From Hymenoscyphus infarciens (Eukaryota > Ascomycota > Leotiomycetes > Helotiales > Helotiaceae), in assembly GCA_001414345.1 (NCBI GenBank), contig LLCB01000137.1, positions 1 through 64,000 of the forward strand: a stretch of DNA of 64,000 nucleotides, given 5' to 3'. Shown piece by piece: positions 11,523 to 23,586 of the stretch (the stretch's first letter is position 1; every line of letters begins with the position of its first letter). The translations under genes were made by a program, and so were the position numbers. Below the pieces are notes generated by a model. It did not search any database and was not told the origin of the DNA. It saw only the letters and a list, made by a program, of their open reading frames with translations.

Positions 11523-12330
11523 ATGAAGCGCTTTGCTCTCTATGCAGGCCTTTTGGCTCTTGCTAGCCAGGTCTCCGGTCATTGTATGCCATCACTCTGT
11601 TTTCAGCAGAAGAACCGGCATTAACACGCGTCTAGATATTTTTCAACAGCTCAACACCAATCCCACCTACCAATATATCCGGAAGAACACGAACATGAAC
11701 TCACCTGTACTTGGTAAGATCTGCGGTAGCTACGAGATCCGTCACAGCTACTAATTCACAAAAGACCTCGCAAGCAAAGATCTTCGATGCAACGTTGGAG
11801 CAACTGGGGCCGGCACGGCAACCCTCCCAGTTACTGCTGGATCCGCGATTACTTTCACCCTCGACCAAGCAGTCTACCACCAAGGTCCCGTCTCGGTTTA
11901 CATGGCGAAGGCTCCTGGTGCTGCCTCTGATTTCGACGGTTCCGGGGATGTATGGTTCAAAATCTTGGATATTGGGCCAAAATTCCCAGGCGGAACTTGG
12001 GATTTGAGACGTAATACCATCATTACATATGTCTATAATGAATGCTAACAGCTCATTGCAGAAAAATACACTTTCAACCTCCCCGCGTGCGTCCCAAATG
12101 GCGATTATCTGGTTCGAATCCAATCACTTGCCATCCACAACCCAGGATCTACACCTCAATTTTATATCTCCTGCGCACAGGTCACCATTACTGGAGGTGG
12201 ATCTAAGGATTTGGGACCAAAGGTTGCTATTCCAGGTGCTTTTAAATCGACTGATCCAGGATATACTGCCAACATCTACAATGGATTTACAAGCTACACC
12301 GTTCCAGGCCCACCAGTGGCAACTTGCTAG
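11523..12330 (+). CDS. Lytic polysaccharide monooxygenase, AA9 (formerly GH61)
   Basis: Secreted copper enzyme that oxidatively cleaves cellulose. Exons 11523-11583, 11636-11713, 11765-12010 and 12062-12330 give a 217-residue protein in frame. The signal peptide [19 protein letters not shown] leaves His as the first mature residue (HYIFQQL), as AA9 requires for the histidine brace. SKDLRCNVG, the second brace His in [20 protein letters not shown], and the axial Tyr in [11 protein letters not shown] follow. No CBM1: the protein ends at VPGPPVATC, right after the core. It faces away from the GH6 gene and shares its intergenic region. Confidence 0.95.
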
Positions 12331-14090
12331 ATCTATGCTATAATTGGATGGGACTTGCAATAAAACTGTCGCTATCTTTTCTACCTGTTTGTTTTCAGGT
12401 CTTCGCTTGCAAGTCAAATAACATCAATCTTTGGGCAGAGATCAACTCGGTTACTGTAATTCTCCATCATAGTGCATGAAACAGTGTGCTAGCGGCTAGG
12501 GATTTGCAATGAACGTATGGCACGCTAAGTGAGGATACTTTGAGGAAGTGGGGTGTCTCGCAAGACGGGAAGACTTGCGTATTCGGTTCAGCCTCGCTCA
12601 TGGATTTTATCATGGAGAAGCTCTTATCTATCACATGGAATTGTGAAAATTTATCTTATTGGTTAGAGCTTCATGGTGGTTATCTCTCGAACTCATCGAA
12701 TAAAGGTGTGGGAGCTGGATCAAATTCGCTATACATTCCTCTTTTTGGTATTTATTATGCGTTATGTTTTTCTTCTTATCGAGCACGAAAGTAGATTTAA
12801 ATCCCAACCCTCTTTGATTGGTTTGTACCTGTTTCTCTTTCGTTTGATTTCTCCCCCAGATTTTCCGATTACTTTTCGTCTCTGCCAATACCCTTCTCGC
12901 GCTCGTTGTGCTACACCTCCTAGCTATTACCCAAATACTGCAGGAGAATCGAACTTCATTGCTCTAAACCGTCTAGGTAAATATTATCCCCCAAGTATTT
13001 AGGATAATTACCTTGCATTACCCTAAAAAGTTAGGACAAAGAGCAAAGAGCTAGGTAGGTATCTACTGCTGCTTTTATTACCTACCCGGGGTTTGTGTGA
13101 CCAGGGGAGAAATATATGAGGTGGCTGGGGATTGATAACAGCCATGTCTTGGTTTCCAGAACACAACAATCTCATCCAATCCTCACACCGGCTCAGATTT
13201 GATGAAGCAATAAAAATGTTTCTCTCCTGTGGGTTTGGATTTACTTTTCTGAACGAGGTTGAATTTGTTAGTTATCGGGGAAACCAAAGTGACCGCGTGC
13301 AATCGGTGCCCCAGTCACCGGACGAGCCAATGAAGGGGCAGCTGATTTTCCCCGCAAATTCATTTTTACTCGATAGGATCTCGTTTTTACTTCACGTCTG
13401 ACAATCTTATCTCAAAGATATCGATATCTTGACTCACGCCACCAACTCTTGAGTCTTGACATGCACACCGGCGATGCCACGAAAACCCGCGGCTGCAGCG
13501 GGCCTTGCCTAGACTTGGATATGTTAGAAAGATAGGGAGGCTCACCAACTTTTCAGAGCCTTCAGTGCCCTTCACAGCCATTGGCCCATATTGCCCTGCT
13601 GGCGTTGCCTCGCACAGAGACCGTTTACAAGCCGCGGCCTCCTGGCCACACGCCGTACAGTACAGCTATACCCCACGCTGAAGCTAGGGATCTTTGGGAG
13701 CTGTGGCGGTCATGCTGTCGTTGACCATGCGATAGAGCTTCGTGACTTTCCTGAACGCTTGGAGGAGTTTTACGAGTGTACACGAGTACCTGCTACTAGG
13801 GAAAAGACAACAAGTGCTGTCTTCTTACTCTCCGTATAATTTCAGCTAAAGCCTTGAATATCGAAATCTAAGACTCTAGGCCTCTTACGTCGAGGGCGAG
13901 ATCATTGATAACGCTCACCACTCTGACGGCTTGCGATAAGGCAAACAAGTACTCCATTCACGAACTGCTCCAGCCAAGAACGATCCAAAGTCGACCCGGC
14001 TGCATGCAGATTGCAGATTTCACTAGTAGACGATCCTCCCCCGCCCCTCGAGCTTTCTGATCAAGAAAGCGGCCCTATTTATTACTTCTG
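12331..14090. other. Intergenic region between AA9 and the NCS1 permease
   Basis: About 1.76 kb. It holds a MITE relic at 12977-13085 and a GATAAG at 13935-13940, about 150 bp upstream of the permease, which fits nitrogen-source control. Frames at 12540-13002, 13132-13401 and 13591-13839 show no domain and look like chance. Confidence 0.5.
12977..13085 (-). mobile_element. Diverged MITE relic, same family as 7797-8003
   Basis: Read on the minus strand it gives TACCTACCTAGCTCTTTG, then TTAGGGTAATGCAAGGTAAT, matching in order the left half of the MITE at 7797 (TACCTGCCTAGATAGCTC, then AGGGTAATTCAAAGTAATTA). The terminal repeats are lost. Confidence 0.6.
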
Positions 14091-16528
14091 ATGCCCCCTC
14101 CCAAAAATAATGAGGGTTCATCATCCCACAATTTGATTACCTCTTCAGCTTCTGCCGCAAACAACGAGCGTGCACCCTTACTTGCAGCTGCCGGCCCATC
14201 AAACTCTAGTCAATTCGGCAGGTCCAGACGTTGTTATAGTACCACCACATTAGACTCAGCTTTCGACCAAGCTTACTCCGACAACGGACAAGAAATAATA
14301 TATCATTCGTCCGACGAGCCACCCTTTTTCGACGCAATAATGGAGAAAGTCAAGGGAAACAGAGTGGCTTATTATATTGATAAGTTGGCGGTGGAGAGCG
14401 AGCCGGGGTTGACAAACGCCCAGTTGATGTTGAACAACCATGATTTGAAGCCTGGTATCATCACTTCTATTCTAGCTATGACTGCCACGAAAAGAGGGAT
14501 GAGTTTCTAACAAACCACAGTTGAACCAGCAAGAAGACAATGGGGCCCTTGGAATTTTGTCGGTTTTTGGGTTGCTGACTCCTTCAATATCGTGAGTAAC
14601 TCACAGTTCGGTTTAAAAGCACCCGACTAACAAAATACTTCAGAATACCTGGATGATATCTTCTTCGATGATTGTTGCATCAGGCTTGAGTTGGTGGCAA
14701 TCTTGGATTTGTGTCTGGCTTGGCTATTCCATCGCAGCTGTGTTTATTTGCCTCACAGGGCGAATAGGGGCGACCTATCATATCTCCTTCCCGGTCGTAT
14801 CTCGCTCCAGTTTCGGAATATGGGGTGCTTTATGGCCAGTTTTCAATCGAGCCGCCATGGCGTGTATCTGGTACGGAGTGCAGTCATGGATTGGAGGTAA
14901 GTTGCCTAATGGTTCTAAGTGCTCCAAAACTGCATTGCTGATATGAGCAGGAAATTGTGTCAAACTCATGATTTCGGCAATTTGGCCCTCCTTCCAAAGA
15001 ATCCATAATGGTAAGTACACCAAGTCGTCCAGCCCGGCTTCGTTCATGTCGATGAGACTGACTCCTTCAGGAATTCCAAACTCGGGGACCACAACGCATG
15101 ATTTCGTGGCTTTCTTTTTGTTTTGGGCAGGATCACTGCCTGCAATCTGGTTTCCAGTACACAAAATCCGTCATCTCTTCACCGTAAAGGCATATGTTGT
15201 TCCAACGGCAGGAATTTCCTTCTTTATCTGGGCTGTCGTTCGTGCTCATGGAATTGGCCCTATTGTTCATCAACCAGCAACAGCAACAGGTTCCAAACTA
15301 GCTTGGGGAATGGTTACTGGTATCATGTCTTCAATCGCCAATTTTGCCACCCTCATCGTGAACGATCCTGACTTCTCTCGTTTCGCTAAGAAGCCAAAGG
15401 ATGCTTTCTGGTCCCAACTTTTCACTATTCCATGTGGATTTGCCATCACCTCGTTCATTGGTATCATTGTCTCCTCATCCTCCACAGTTATCTTCAAGGG
15501 AGACCCAATTTGGAATCCTCTCGAACTATTGCAATCTTTCCTCAATGAAGGAACTTCCAAGAACCGCGCTGGTGTGTTCTTCATCGCCATGGCCTTTGCA
15601 CTCGCCCAATTAGGAACGAACATTGCAGCAAACTCCGTTTCAGCAGGAACAGATATGACTGCTCTCCTACCCCGCTACCTAAACATCCGTCGTGGTGGTT
15701 ACGTCTGCGCACTTGTTGGTCTCGTAATGTGCCCTTGGAACCTCCTATCCTCAGCGAATAACTTCACCACCTACCTCTCGGCATATTCCGTCTTTCTCTC
15801 GTCCATCGCCGGTGTCATTATTTGTGATTACTACTGGGTCCGCAAGGGATATCTTGAAGTCAAAGAATTGTATTCCGCTCGCAAAGCATCACCTTACTAC
15901 TTCAAATTCGGCTTCCACTGGCGTGGATACGTCGCCTACATCTGTGGTATTCTAATTAATATCGTGGGATTTGTGGGTGCTATCGGAAAACCTGTCCCAA
16001 TTGGTAGGTTCTCACAAACCTCCCTTCCTCCCCGTAAGAAACATGGGCTTTGCTCCTAGTACACCTCCTTTACTTTGACTATGCGTACAGTCCGGGATGG
16101 TTATTATTATTGCCCGGGGAGGTTTAGAAGAATGAGAAACTCTGACTCTCCATTCTTCTAAATGTTCTCGGGTAATGTTTTAAGTTATTACGAGGAGGGC
16201 TGGGGTGTACTCAGAGCCTCGAGGTCCTCTTCTCTCTTTCCACCTCTGCCCCATATTTTCCGAGCTCTTCTAAAGTAATCCAGGTGCAACATACATATAC
16301 AACCTCAACTTCTTCTGTGGTTTCATCGTAGCATCAGCCTCCTACTACGCCCTCTGTAAAATTTCCCCCATCCCAGCTGTCAGCGAGGTATGGTGCGAGG
16401 TTGGAGAGGATATCACGGAGGTTAGCATGGCGTATGGAAATTCGAATGAGGGGAGTATGTATGAGGATAGAGATACAGGTATAAAGAGTTTTCAACAGGG
16501 AGAGGCGAAAGTTGATCTTGAAAGATAG
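14091..16528 (+). CDS. NCS1-family permease (uracil/allantoin/purine type)
   Basis: Plasma-membrane proton symporter of the nucleobase:cation symporter-1 family. Spliced blocks read [13 protein letters not shown], then [81 protein letters not shown], then a long exon with repeated hydrophobic segments ([63 protein letters not shown]). About 12 membrane spans are expected; the motifs fit the Fur4/Dal4 branch, but the substrate cannot be fixed. The start at 14091 adds a polar Ser/Asn-rich tail. The last intron runs from about 16002 to 16283 and is long for this window; the final exon ends GEAKVDLER then stop. Confidence 0.9.
16123..16162. other. 12-bp perfect inverted repeat inside the permease's last intron
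   Basis: TTTAGAAGAATG at 16123-16134 and its exact reverse complement at 16151-16162 enclose a 16-base loop. This could form a stable RNA hairpin in the roughly 280-nt intron and bring its splice sites closer. No snoRNA boxes were found around it. Confidence 0.5.
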
Positions 16529-17422
16529 GGGAGGTGTAGATTGATGATGGCGTTTTTGGGGGGTTATGGAGCATTCGTTTGAATTAAATTGTGGATTTCA
16601 TTAAATTGGCTATTGGATCGGGGTTATGAGAGCGGGAAGATATACCATTTTGCTTGATTGCTTTTTACACTGCTGGAGGAGAGGAGAGTTCAAGGAAGAA
16701 TTAAAGGGATAGAAAGATGTCTCCGTTCGATAGTCTTTGTTATGAATGTGAAAAACAAACTCTCACTAAAACCATTTGATCTAGTTTGCTCGATATAATA
16801 GAACAAATTTGCCGAAAAAGTCGACTGGGGTTTGGAGGTCAAAGAGGAATGGAACCCCCACCACCCTAGTCATTGTGCAATAGCGGACACCAGGGGGTGT
16901 AGAAATTCGTAACTGACCAAGAGTAGAATCTCTCTGCTCCGTATCCCCAACTGTTCCACCAAACCTCGGAAAATCATTTTGATTGTCCTAAACCACTGGA
17001 ACAATTAGGTATTTAGTATCTTTTTAGTTTTGTGTTGGTGGGTCCTCTTGGGCCGGGGAATTATACCATGGAGGTGGTTGGAATGAGTGCGTAGAAGATG
17101 GAGTAGCAACTAAAGTGAATGGTGTTGACAGGTCAAGAAATGTTCTACTCCACTTGGGGGTTTGCCCAAGTACTACCTTGCTCTACTGTACTCTAATAGG
17201 TTCCGAGTGACACTAAGTAACTCTGAGTAGTATGTTCTCCCACCGGGAGAAAACATAGAGCCCCAGTTATTATGCATGAGATCACTGTAATACAACATGA
17301 GTGTCTATTTCTTCATTTTGGCAAGAATTTTGGGTTATACATTGGGCGATATCTCGCTCCTATTTCTAACACGCCATATTTTACAAGTATTCCGTATCTT
17401 GCGGAAGAGATACAAACAACGC
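16529..17422. other. Intergenic region, permease to MRPL16 (convergent)
   Basis: About 0.9 kb between convergent genes. No domain-bearing frame, repeat or RNA gene recognised. Confidence 0.5.
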
Positions 17423-18328
17423 CTAGGCACCTGGAGAAAGAGATGGAGCAGGATCGGATCCAGGTATCGTTGGCATAGGAAGAGAAACCTTCCGCCTTGG
17501 TCGCTTTAATTCTTCCAGTGTAATTCCATCCAACTTCGTTATTCCGACAACCGGAGGGTCTCCCTTTTTCACGAATTCATACTGGCCTAGAACATAATTA
17601 GTAAATGTAGCTATGGAAGCAGCATTGCTAAACTGACCTGGCATTTTGTTGCCAGCTAGTCGGAATGCGTCTCTCGCCACTTGCTCGTGGATATCTCCCT
17701 TCAACTCAAAAATGATCTTGCTAACAGCAATTCTAGACGCCCAATGATCGAAAGAACCTTTTCCTTTTCCCATACGAACCTAACACGAAGTTAGCTCCAC
17801 AATCTAACACATACTTCCAGCCATGTTCAAACATACCTCGTTACCACTGCTGTAAACACCAATGCTCGCGCAAACTCTCTTATATAGACGATATCTCATT
17901 CCCTTTAGTCGAACTTTAATAGCCTCCTCCCCATTCTTCAATTGCGAAGCGCTAACTCTTCGGTGGTGGTCCGACATTCTCAACCCATATTCCCCCCACA
18001 CCATTGTTGTTCCTCTCGCAGATCCTCCAGTTGGCACACGAGGCCTTCCCTTTCGTGATCTCTTCTTTTCTGGTGCTGTGGGTAGGAGCCAATCGCCTGA
18101 CCGGCTTGCAGTGATGGAAAATGGTCGGCTGGATATGGGAGTAACATTTTTCGAGGGAGTTTGTCGGATGGACGACCAAGGGGCTAAGAGGGAGGATATC
18201 GGTCGCGATGGTATGGAAGCTATCGAGAGCTTCTCGAAGTGAGCGGCGAAGCTCAAGATGCTCCGGGAATTCATGGTGGTGGTGGATTGCTCTGAATCGA
18301 GCTCTGGAGTTGTTCCGTAAAGTTTCAA
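17423..18328 (-). CDS. MRPL16: Mitochondrial large-subunit ribosomal protein L16
   Basis: Component of the mitochondrial 54S subunit near the peptidyl-transferase centre. The first exon gives a Ser/Arg-rich mitochondrial presequence, then RKGRPRVPTGGSARGTTMVWGEYGLRM and KGMRYRLYKRV. Later exons give the L16 signature GKGKGSFDHWASRIAV, then FELKGDIHEQVARDAFRLAGNKMP and GQYEFVKKG. Two introns: one after the SSGNE segment and one between KMP and GQYEF (the latter with a CTAAT branch site). Start: ATG at 18328 or, 18 codons later in frame, ATG at 18274 (MNSRSILSFAAHF); the second gives the more typical presequence. Divergent from RFC1. Confidence 0.88.
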
Positions 18329-18492
18329 TGTCTCTGGTGAATGACTAAGCTTAAAACTCGGCCGCAGCCCCTGTATTTTATCGCCGCTTTATTGCCCCTG
18401 CGCGATTGGAAAGAAAGTCGCGTTAAGTGTTTTTAGTCGCGTCACCATTTTGAACTTCGAGAGTTCAACTTCATCAACGTCAACCGCGCAAC
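18329..18492. promoter_or_regulatory. Bidirectional promoter, MRPL16 / RFC1
   Basis: 164 bp between divergent starts. It contains AGTCGCGTTAAG (18416-18427) and a second AGTCGCGTCA (18435-18444), spaced 19 bp. GTCGCGTTAAG recurs in the ERV25/U1C bidirectional promoter at 28434-28444. The CGCG core recalls cell-cycle MCB boxes (ACGCGT) without matching them exactly. Confidence 0.45.
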
Positions 18493-21400
18493 ATGCCCGC
18501 CGACATCAGGAGTTTCTTTGGCGGCAAGACTTCCACTCCTATCAGGGAGAAGGAGGTGAAGAAGGAAGACTCCAAGAAGAAACGAGGCAGTAGGTTTCCC
18601 TGCCTAAAGTTGCATGTGAGATTATGATGGCTAATCCCGGAGCAGAAAACCGCAAGATTCTCGATGATAGCGATGATGAGGAGCCAACGTAGGTCATGCA
18701 AGCTAGCCAAAGTGATGTGTGCTAAGTTTTAGCAGACCCAAGAAAGCTACGCCAAAGCAATCAACCGTTAAGAAAGTAGTGTATGTCTACCTAACCACAT
18801 GTGGAGATAACCCCCATTGACAAGATTATAGCAAGAAAGAGTCACCCAAAGGCCAAGAGACTACAACCGATGATTACTTTGCTTCCACCAAATCAAAGGC
18901 GAAGCCTAAGCCTCCCAAGGAAACACCTCCCAAACCTCTAGCAACTTCGAAAATCGAGAACACCAGCCGAGCATCGTCTACTCGCAAGAACAAGTCAAAG
19001 ACCCACAGCGAAAACGTGGATCTGGATGAATTGGCATTTCTGGATGACGATGAGGATGCGGGAGATGACATTTTTGTGGCCGATGTCAAGAAGGGTGGTA
19101 GGGAGAAGGATGCATACGTTGAGATCGACAGCGACGATGAGCCAATGATAGTGAAACCCAAGAAGTCGGCCACGAAGAAGAAAGCAGCCATCAAGGACGA
19201 AGATGTCGAGATGAAGGATTTCGTCAATCTGGATGATAGTGATGATATGCCCATTGAAAAGCCTGCAGCGAGGGGCACAAGCAAGAAGCGAAAATCCGTG
19301 GACCTGGAATCCGAAGATGACGGTGACAATGTACCTGCTATCAAATCAGTAAAAAGCAAATCAAAACAACCCCCAGCCAAGAAGCGAGCTCCAGCTAAGA
19401 AGGCCGAAAAGAAGGAAAGCGCGGCAGTCCAAGCTATCCTCGATAATATACCTCTCGTACGACCCCCAACTCCTCCCCCGAAAGACCCAGACGCCAAACC
19501 ATTCGATTGGAGAAAAAGTGCTGCTGGCGGTGGTAATGCTGCTGCTGCCCCCCCAGCGCAAGGTTCGAAAGAAATTCCACAGGGTGCAGAAAATTGTTTG
19601 ACTGGTTTGACGTTTGTTTTCACTGGTCTACTGGAAACTTTATCAAGAGACGACGGACAAGCACTGGTAAAAAGATACGGCGGCAAAGTCACAACTGCAC
19701 CTAGCGGAAAGACGGATTTCGTGGTCCTCGGTGAAGATGCTGGTCCTGTCAAACTCAAGAAAATTGCAGATCTCAAAATCAAAACAGTCGACGAAGATGG
19801 TTTATTTGCAATTATTGCAACCATGCCAGCGAATGGTGGAGATGGAAAGGCTGCTGAAGCGAACATGGAGAAGAAGGCAAAAGAAATGGCCAAGATCCAG
19901 CAAGAGGCTGAAGAGATGGAAAGAGAGGAGCGAAAGAAAGCTGCTGAAGCTCAGAAGGCAAGAAAGGTTGCTGAAAAGCTAGCTTCCTCAAAGGGCTCTA
20001 CCTCTAGGCCTCCACCACCTCCTCCACCACCAGCAAGCTCCTTACTATGGACCAGCAAGTACGCCCCAACACAAATCAACCAAATCTGCGGTAACAAGGG
20101 CAACGTAGAAAAGATCCAGACATGGTTGAAGGGATGGGCACATGCTCACAAGTACAACTTCGAGAAAAGGGGCCCAGATGGTCTTGGTGGCTATCGAGCG
20201 ATTATGATTCACGGTCCACCTGGCATTGGAAAAACCACTGCTGCACATCTTGCCGCTAAATTGGCAGGCTATGATATACTGGAGAGCAACGCCAGTGACA
20301 CTCGCAGCAAAAAGCTCGTTGACACGGGCCTGACAGAAGTATTGAACAATACATCTATGCTTGGATTCTTCTCTGGAGACGGGAAATCTGTCGACACGAA
20401 GAAAAAGAAGATTGTGTTGATCCTGGATGAAGTTGATGGTATGTCGGCTGGAGATCGTGGTGGTGTTGGGGCTTTGGCAAAATTGTGCAAGACGACTGAT
20501 ATCCCCATGATTTTAATCTGCAACGAGCGCAAGCTACCAAAGATGAAACCATTCGACCATGTTACGTTGGACATCTTGTTCAAACGACCCACCGTTGACA
20601 TGGTCAGATCTCGCATCGCCACTATTTGCCATAGAGAGGGCATGAAGCTTCCTATGCCTGTTATCGATGCGCTTATTGAAGGCAGTAACAAGGATATCCG
20701 CCAGATCATCAACATGATATCAACTATCAAAATTGATCAGAGCGTGATGGATTTTGAGGATGGAAAAGCCATGTCGAAGGCCTGGGAGAAATCTGTGGTA
20801 TTGAAGCCATGGGATATTTGTCACAAGATTCTCGGCGGAGGGATGTTCGCTCCATCAAGTAAAGCTACTCTGAACGACAAAATCGAGCTTTACTTTAACG
20901 ATCACGACAAGAGTTTCCTAATGGTTCAAGAAAACTACCTGGGCACGAAACCCATTCTGGCTCAAAATTGCAACCCCGGCCGCGAACAGAGACTAAAGAC
21001 ATTGGAACTCATTGATAAAGCAGCAGAGAGTATCAGTGACGGAGATCTGGTGGATCGAATGATTCATGGTTCCCAACAACAATGGAGTTTGATGCCAGTC
21101 CATGGAGTTTTCAGTACAGTTCGACCCGCTAGTTTTGTATCTGGTTTGTGCGGTCAGACACAGTTCACCTCGTGGCTTGGAAACAACAGCAAGCAAGGCA
21201 AGCTGGTTCGTTATGTCAAGGAGATTCAATCCCACATGCGACTTCGAACGTCTGGAGATCGTCATGAAATTCGACAACAATATCTACCTGTTCTCTGGAC
21301 TCGATTGATTGATCGACTCCAGAAGGAAGGAAAGGATTGTGTTGAGGAGGTGATTGATCTAATGGATAGTTACTTCTTGACAAGGGAAGATTTTGACTTC

Positions 21401-21870
21401 ATCATGGAACTTGGCCTCGGACCTCAGGATGAGAGCAAGGTGAAGATTGAAACTCAGACCAAATCCACCTTCACACGATTGTAAGTCGAAAATCAAATTT
21501 CAAACGGGACATCATACTAACAAAACAAAGGTATAACCAAAAGTCACACCCAATGCCTTTCATGAAGGCGGGTAATATGATGGCTCCTACAGCAAAAGTC
21601 AAGACAGAAAAGCCAGATATCGAAGAAGCTCTCGAAGACGATGACGAAGAAGTCCCGGCTGATCCTGAGCCAAAGGTCGAGGAAGATCTAGAGAATGATC
21701 TGAAGAAGGATAAATACATCAAGCAACCAAAGGTCAAGAAACCAGCAACCAAGAAGGCCTCGAAGAAGAAGGGAAAGAATGACGAGGATGATGATATGGA
21801 TTCTGAGGAGGAGGTAAAGCCAAAGAAGGCCAAGGCAAAGGCGAAACCAAAGGGTAAGGGCAAGAAGTGA
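18493..21870 (+). CDS. RFC1: Replication factor C subunit 1 (clamp-loader large subunit)
   Basis: Large subunit of the RFC complex, which loads PCNA at primer-template junctions. The start MPADIRSFFGG resembles a PIP-type N-terminal motif. Then come small exons, a long acidic/basic disordered region, a BRCT domain (LTGLTFVFTGLLETLSRDDG... TDFVVLGEDAG, near residues 315-395), a charged coiled region and Pro-rich stretch, and the AAA+ module: SLLWTSKYAPTQINQICGNK, Walker A HGPPGIGKTTAAHLA (about residue 525), ESNASDTRSKK, Walker B LILDEVDGMSAGDRGG. The RFC1 C-terminal region follows, ending in a Lys-rich tail after a last intron (donor at about 21481, acceptor at about 21530). Roughly 1,060 residues. 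Confidence 0.95.
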
Positions 21871-22288
21871 TTCGCTGTGTTGATAAGATTTTGTAATGTA
21901 CATCATAATGGGTTAGCTTTGCTTGCTTGCTGCATGATATTTGGTCTTTGGTCTTCGTGTTGTTGATAGAGTTGATGAATGAGTAGATATGCAGAAGAAG
22001 AAAAAGCAAAACATTTCATGAACTTTCTACTTTGACTGTTTAACTCTATGTAGAAGAACAAGAAGAGCAATTGCCGAGGTGTGTAGCCAGAGGTATAAAA
22101 ATCACCAATATTGTTAGTCCCCTGATCCCTGCCGACGACATTGCGCGCTAAGCCCATTACAGGTTAGAGATAAATCGGGATAAGCGAAAACTCGTGACCC
22201 GCACAAACAGGGCTCGTTGAATTGCATCCAGCGAAATATTTGTCTCTCGATAATTCCAATTCCGCGATTGAGCAACCAAACACTCAAG
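21871..22288. other. Intergenic region, RFC1 to RACK1
   Basis: About 420 bp forming the RFC1 3' UTR and RACK1 promoter and 5' UTR. TTGCGCGCTAAGCCC near 22141 is similar to the GTCGCGTTAAG motif of the other housekeeping promoters. Nothing else seen. Confidence 0.45.
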
Positions 22289-23586
22289 ATGACCGAGTGA
22301 GTGCCATTAATTTCCCCCGAATCGCCCTCTGGCTAACGAACAATGCAGGCAACTCATTCTCAAGGGCACCCTTGAGGGCCACAGCGGATGGGTCACCTCG
22401 CTCGCGACCTCCCTCGAGAACCCCAACATGCTCCTCTCAGGTTCCCGCGACAAGACGTTGATCATCTGGAACTTGACTCGCGACGAGAGCTCTTACGGAT
22501 ACCCAAAACGATCTCTCCACGGTCACTCCCACATCGTTTCTGACTGTGTACGTTTTTGCGCATATCCTGGGGGGGTGGACCAGAACAATCGATGGTGTAT
22601 GAATAATGGTATGGGAATTATGTGCTGAGACTCGCTCTAGGTCATCTCTTCTGACGGTGCCTACGCCCTCTCTGCTTCTTGGGACAAGACCCTCCGCCTC
22701 TGGGAGCTCTCCACCGGTACCACCACCCGCCGTTTCGTCGGACACACCAACGACGTCCTCTCCGTTTCCTTCTCTGCCGATAACAGACAAATTGTCTCCG
22801 GATCGCGCGACCGAAGCATCAAGTTGTGGAACACTCTCGGTGACTGCAAGTTCACCATCAACGAGAAGGGACACACCGATTGGGTTTCGTGCGTTAGATT
22901 CAGCCCCAACCCACAAAACCCAGTTATTGTCTCCTCTGGATGGGACAAGCTTGTTAAGGTATGGAATATTCACCTTTTTTCTGGCATACGGAGCATGCGA
23001 ATTTTCCATGATGATTTTTAAATTTTGTATTTGCTACTTCAGAGCCTGGGAGACCTTGCCATGAGACCAACCTTCACCAATTTGAACTGATCAAGATTCG
23101 CATGCTTCGTATCCAGTTATTCGACTTGAATAAAATACAGAAGCTAACAATGTGCAATAGGTTTGGGAGCTTTCTTCCTGCAGATTGCAAACCGACCACA
23201 TCGGACACACTGGATACATAAACACCGTCACAATCTCCCCCGATGGATCTCTTTGCGCATCCGGTGGAAAGGATGGAACCACTATGCTTTGGGACTTGAA
23301 CGAGTCAAAGCACTTATACTCTTTGAACGCTGGTGATGAGATCCACGCCCTTGTTTTCTCGCCCAACAGATACTGGCTTTGCGCTGCCACCTCTAGCAGC
23401 ATCATCATTTTCGATTTGGAGAAGAAGAGCAAGGTTGATGAGTTGAAGCCAGAATTCCAACAGGTTGGCAAGAAGAGCAGAGAGCCAGAGTGTGTTAGTT
23501 TGGCATGGAGCGCTGATGGACAGACCCTGTTTGCTGGTTACACCGATAACATCATCCGGGCTTGGGGTGTTATGTCAAGAGCATAA
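22289..23586 (+). CDS. cpcB: RACK1 / Gbeta-like WD40 ribosome-associated protein (CpcB, Asc1)
   Basis: Seven-bladed WD40 scaffold of the 40S subunit, linked to translation and cross-pathway control. Blades are visible as [12 protein letters not shown]...[20 protein letters not shown]...[22 protein letters not shown]...[20 protein letters not shown]...[20 protein letters not shown]...GKDGTTMLW, a less regular blade ([17 protein letters not shown]), and [14 protein letters not shown]...NIIRAW. The total is about 316 residues, the family length. Exon 1 is only 8 coding bases (ATG ACC GA). The third intron, 22959-23160 (202 nt), hosts a box C/D snoRNA, as ASC1 does in budding yeast. Confidence 0.96.
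23003..23095 (+). ncRNA. Intronic box C/D snoRNA, U24 (snR24)-like
   Basis: Lies in RACK1 intron 3. Box C ATGATGA at 23008-23014; guide TATTTGCTACTT followed by D' CAGA (23040-23043); C'-like ATGAGA at 23061-23066; box D CTGA at 23087-23090. The guide matches the conserved 25S rRNA stretch AGTAGCAAATA, and counting five bases from D' points to the A known as Am1449 in yeast. A flanking stem pairs 22989-23002 with 23096-23109 over 14 bp (one G-U). The second guide, before box D, keeps CACCAA but is shifted and diverged relative to the U24 C1437 guide. The host gene is the same as for yeast snR24. Confidence 0.85.

Noticed and set aside
12111..12121. GGTTCGAATCC, a perfect tRNA B-box-like string
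   Set aside because: It lies inside the AA9 coding exon; no A box or cloverleaf surrounds it.
22547..22640. RACK1 intron 2 as another snoRNA host
   Set aside because: No C box or closing stem found; only a stray CTGA.
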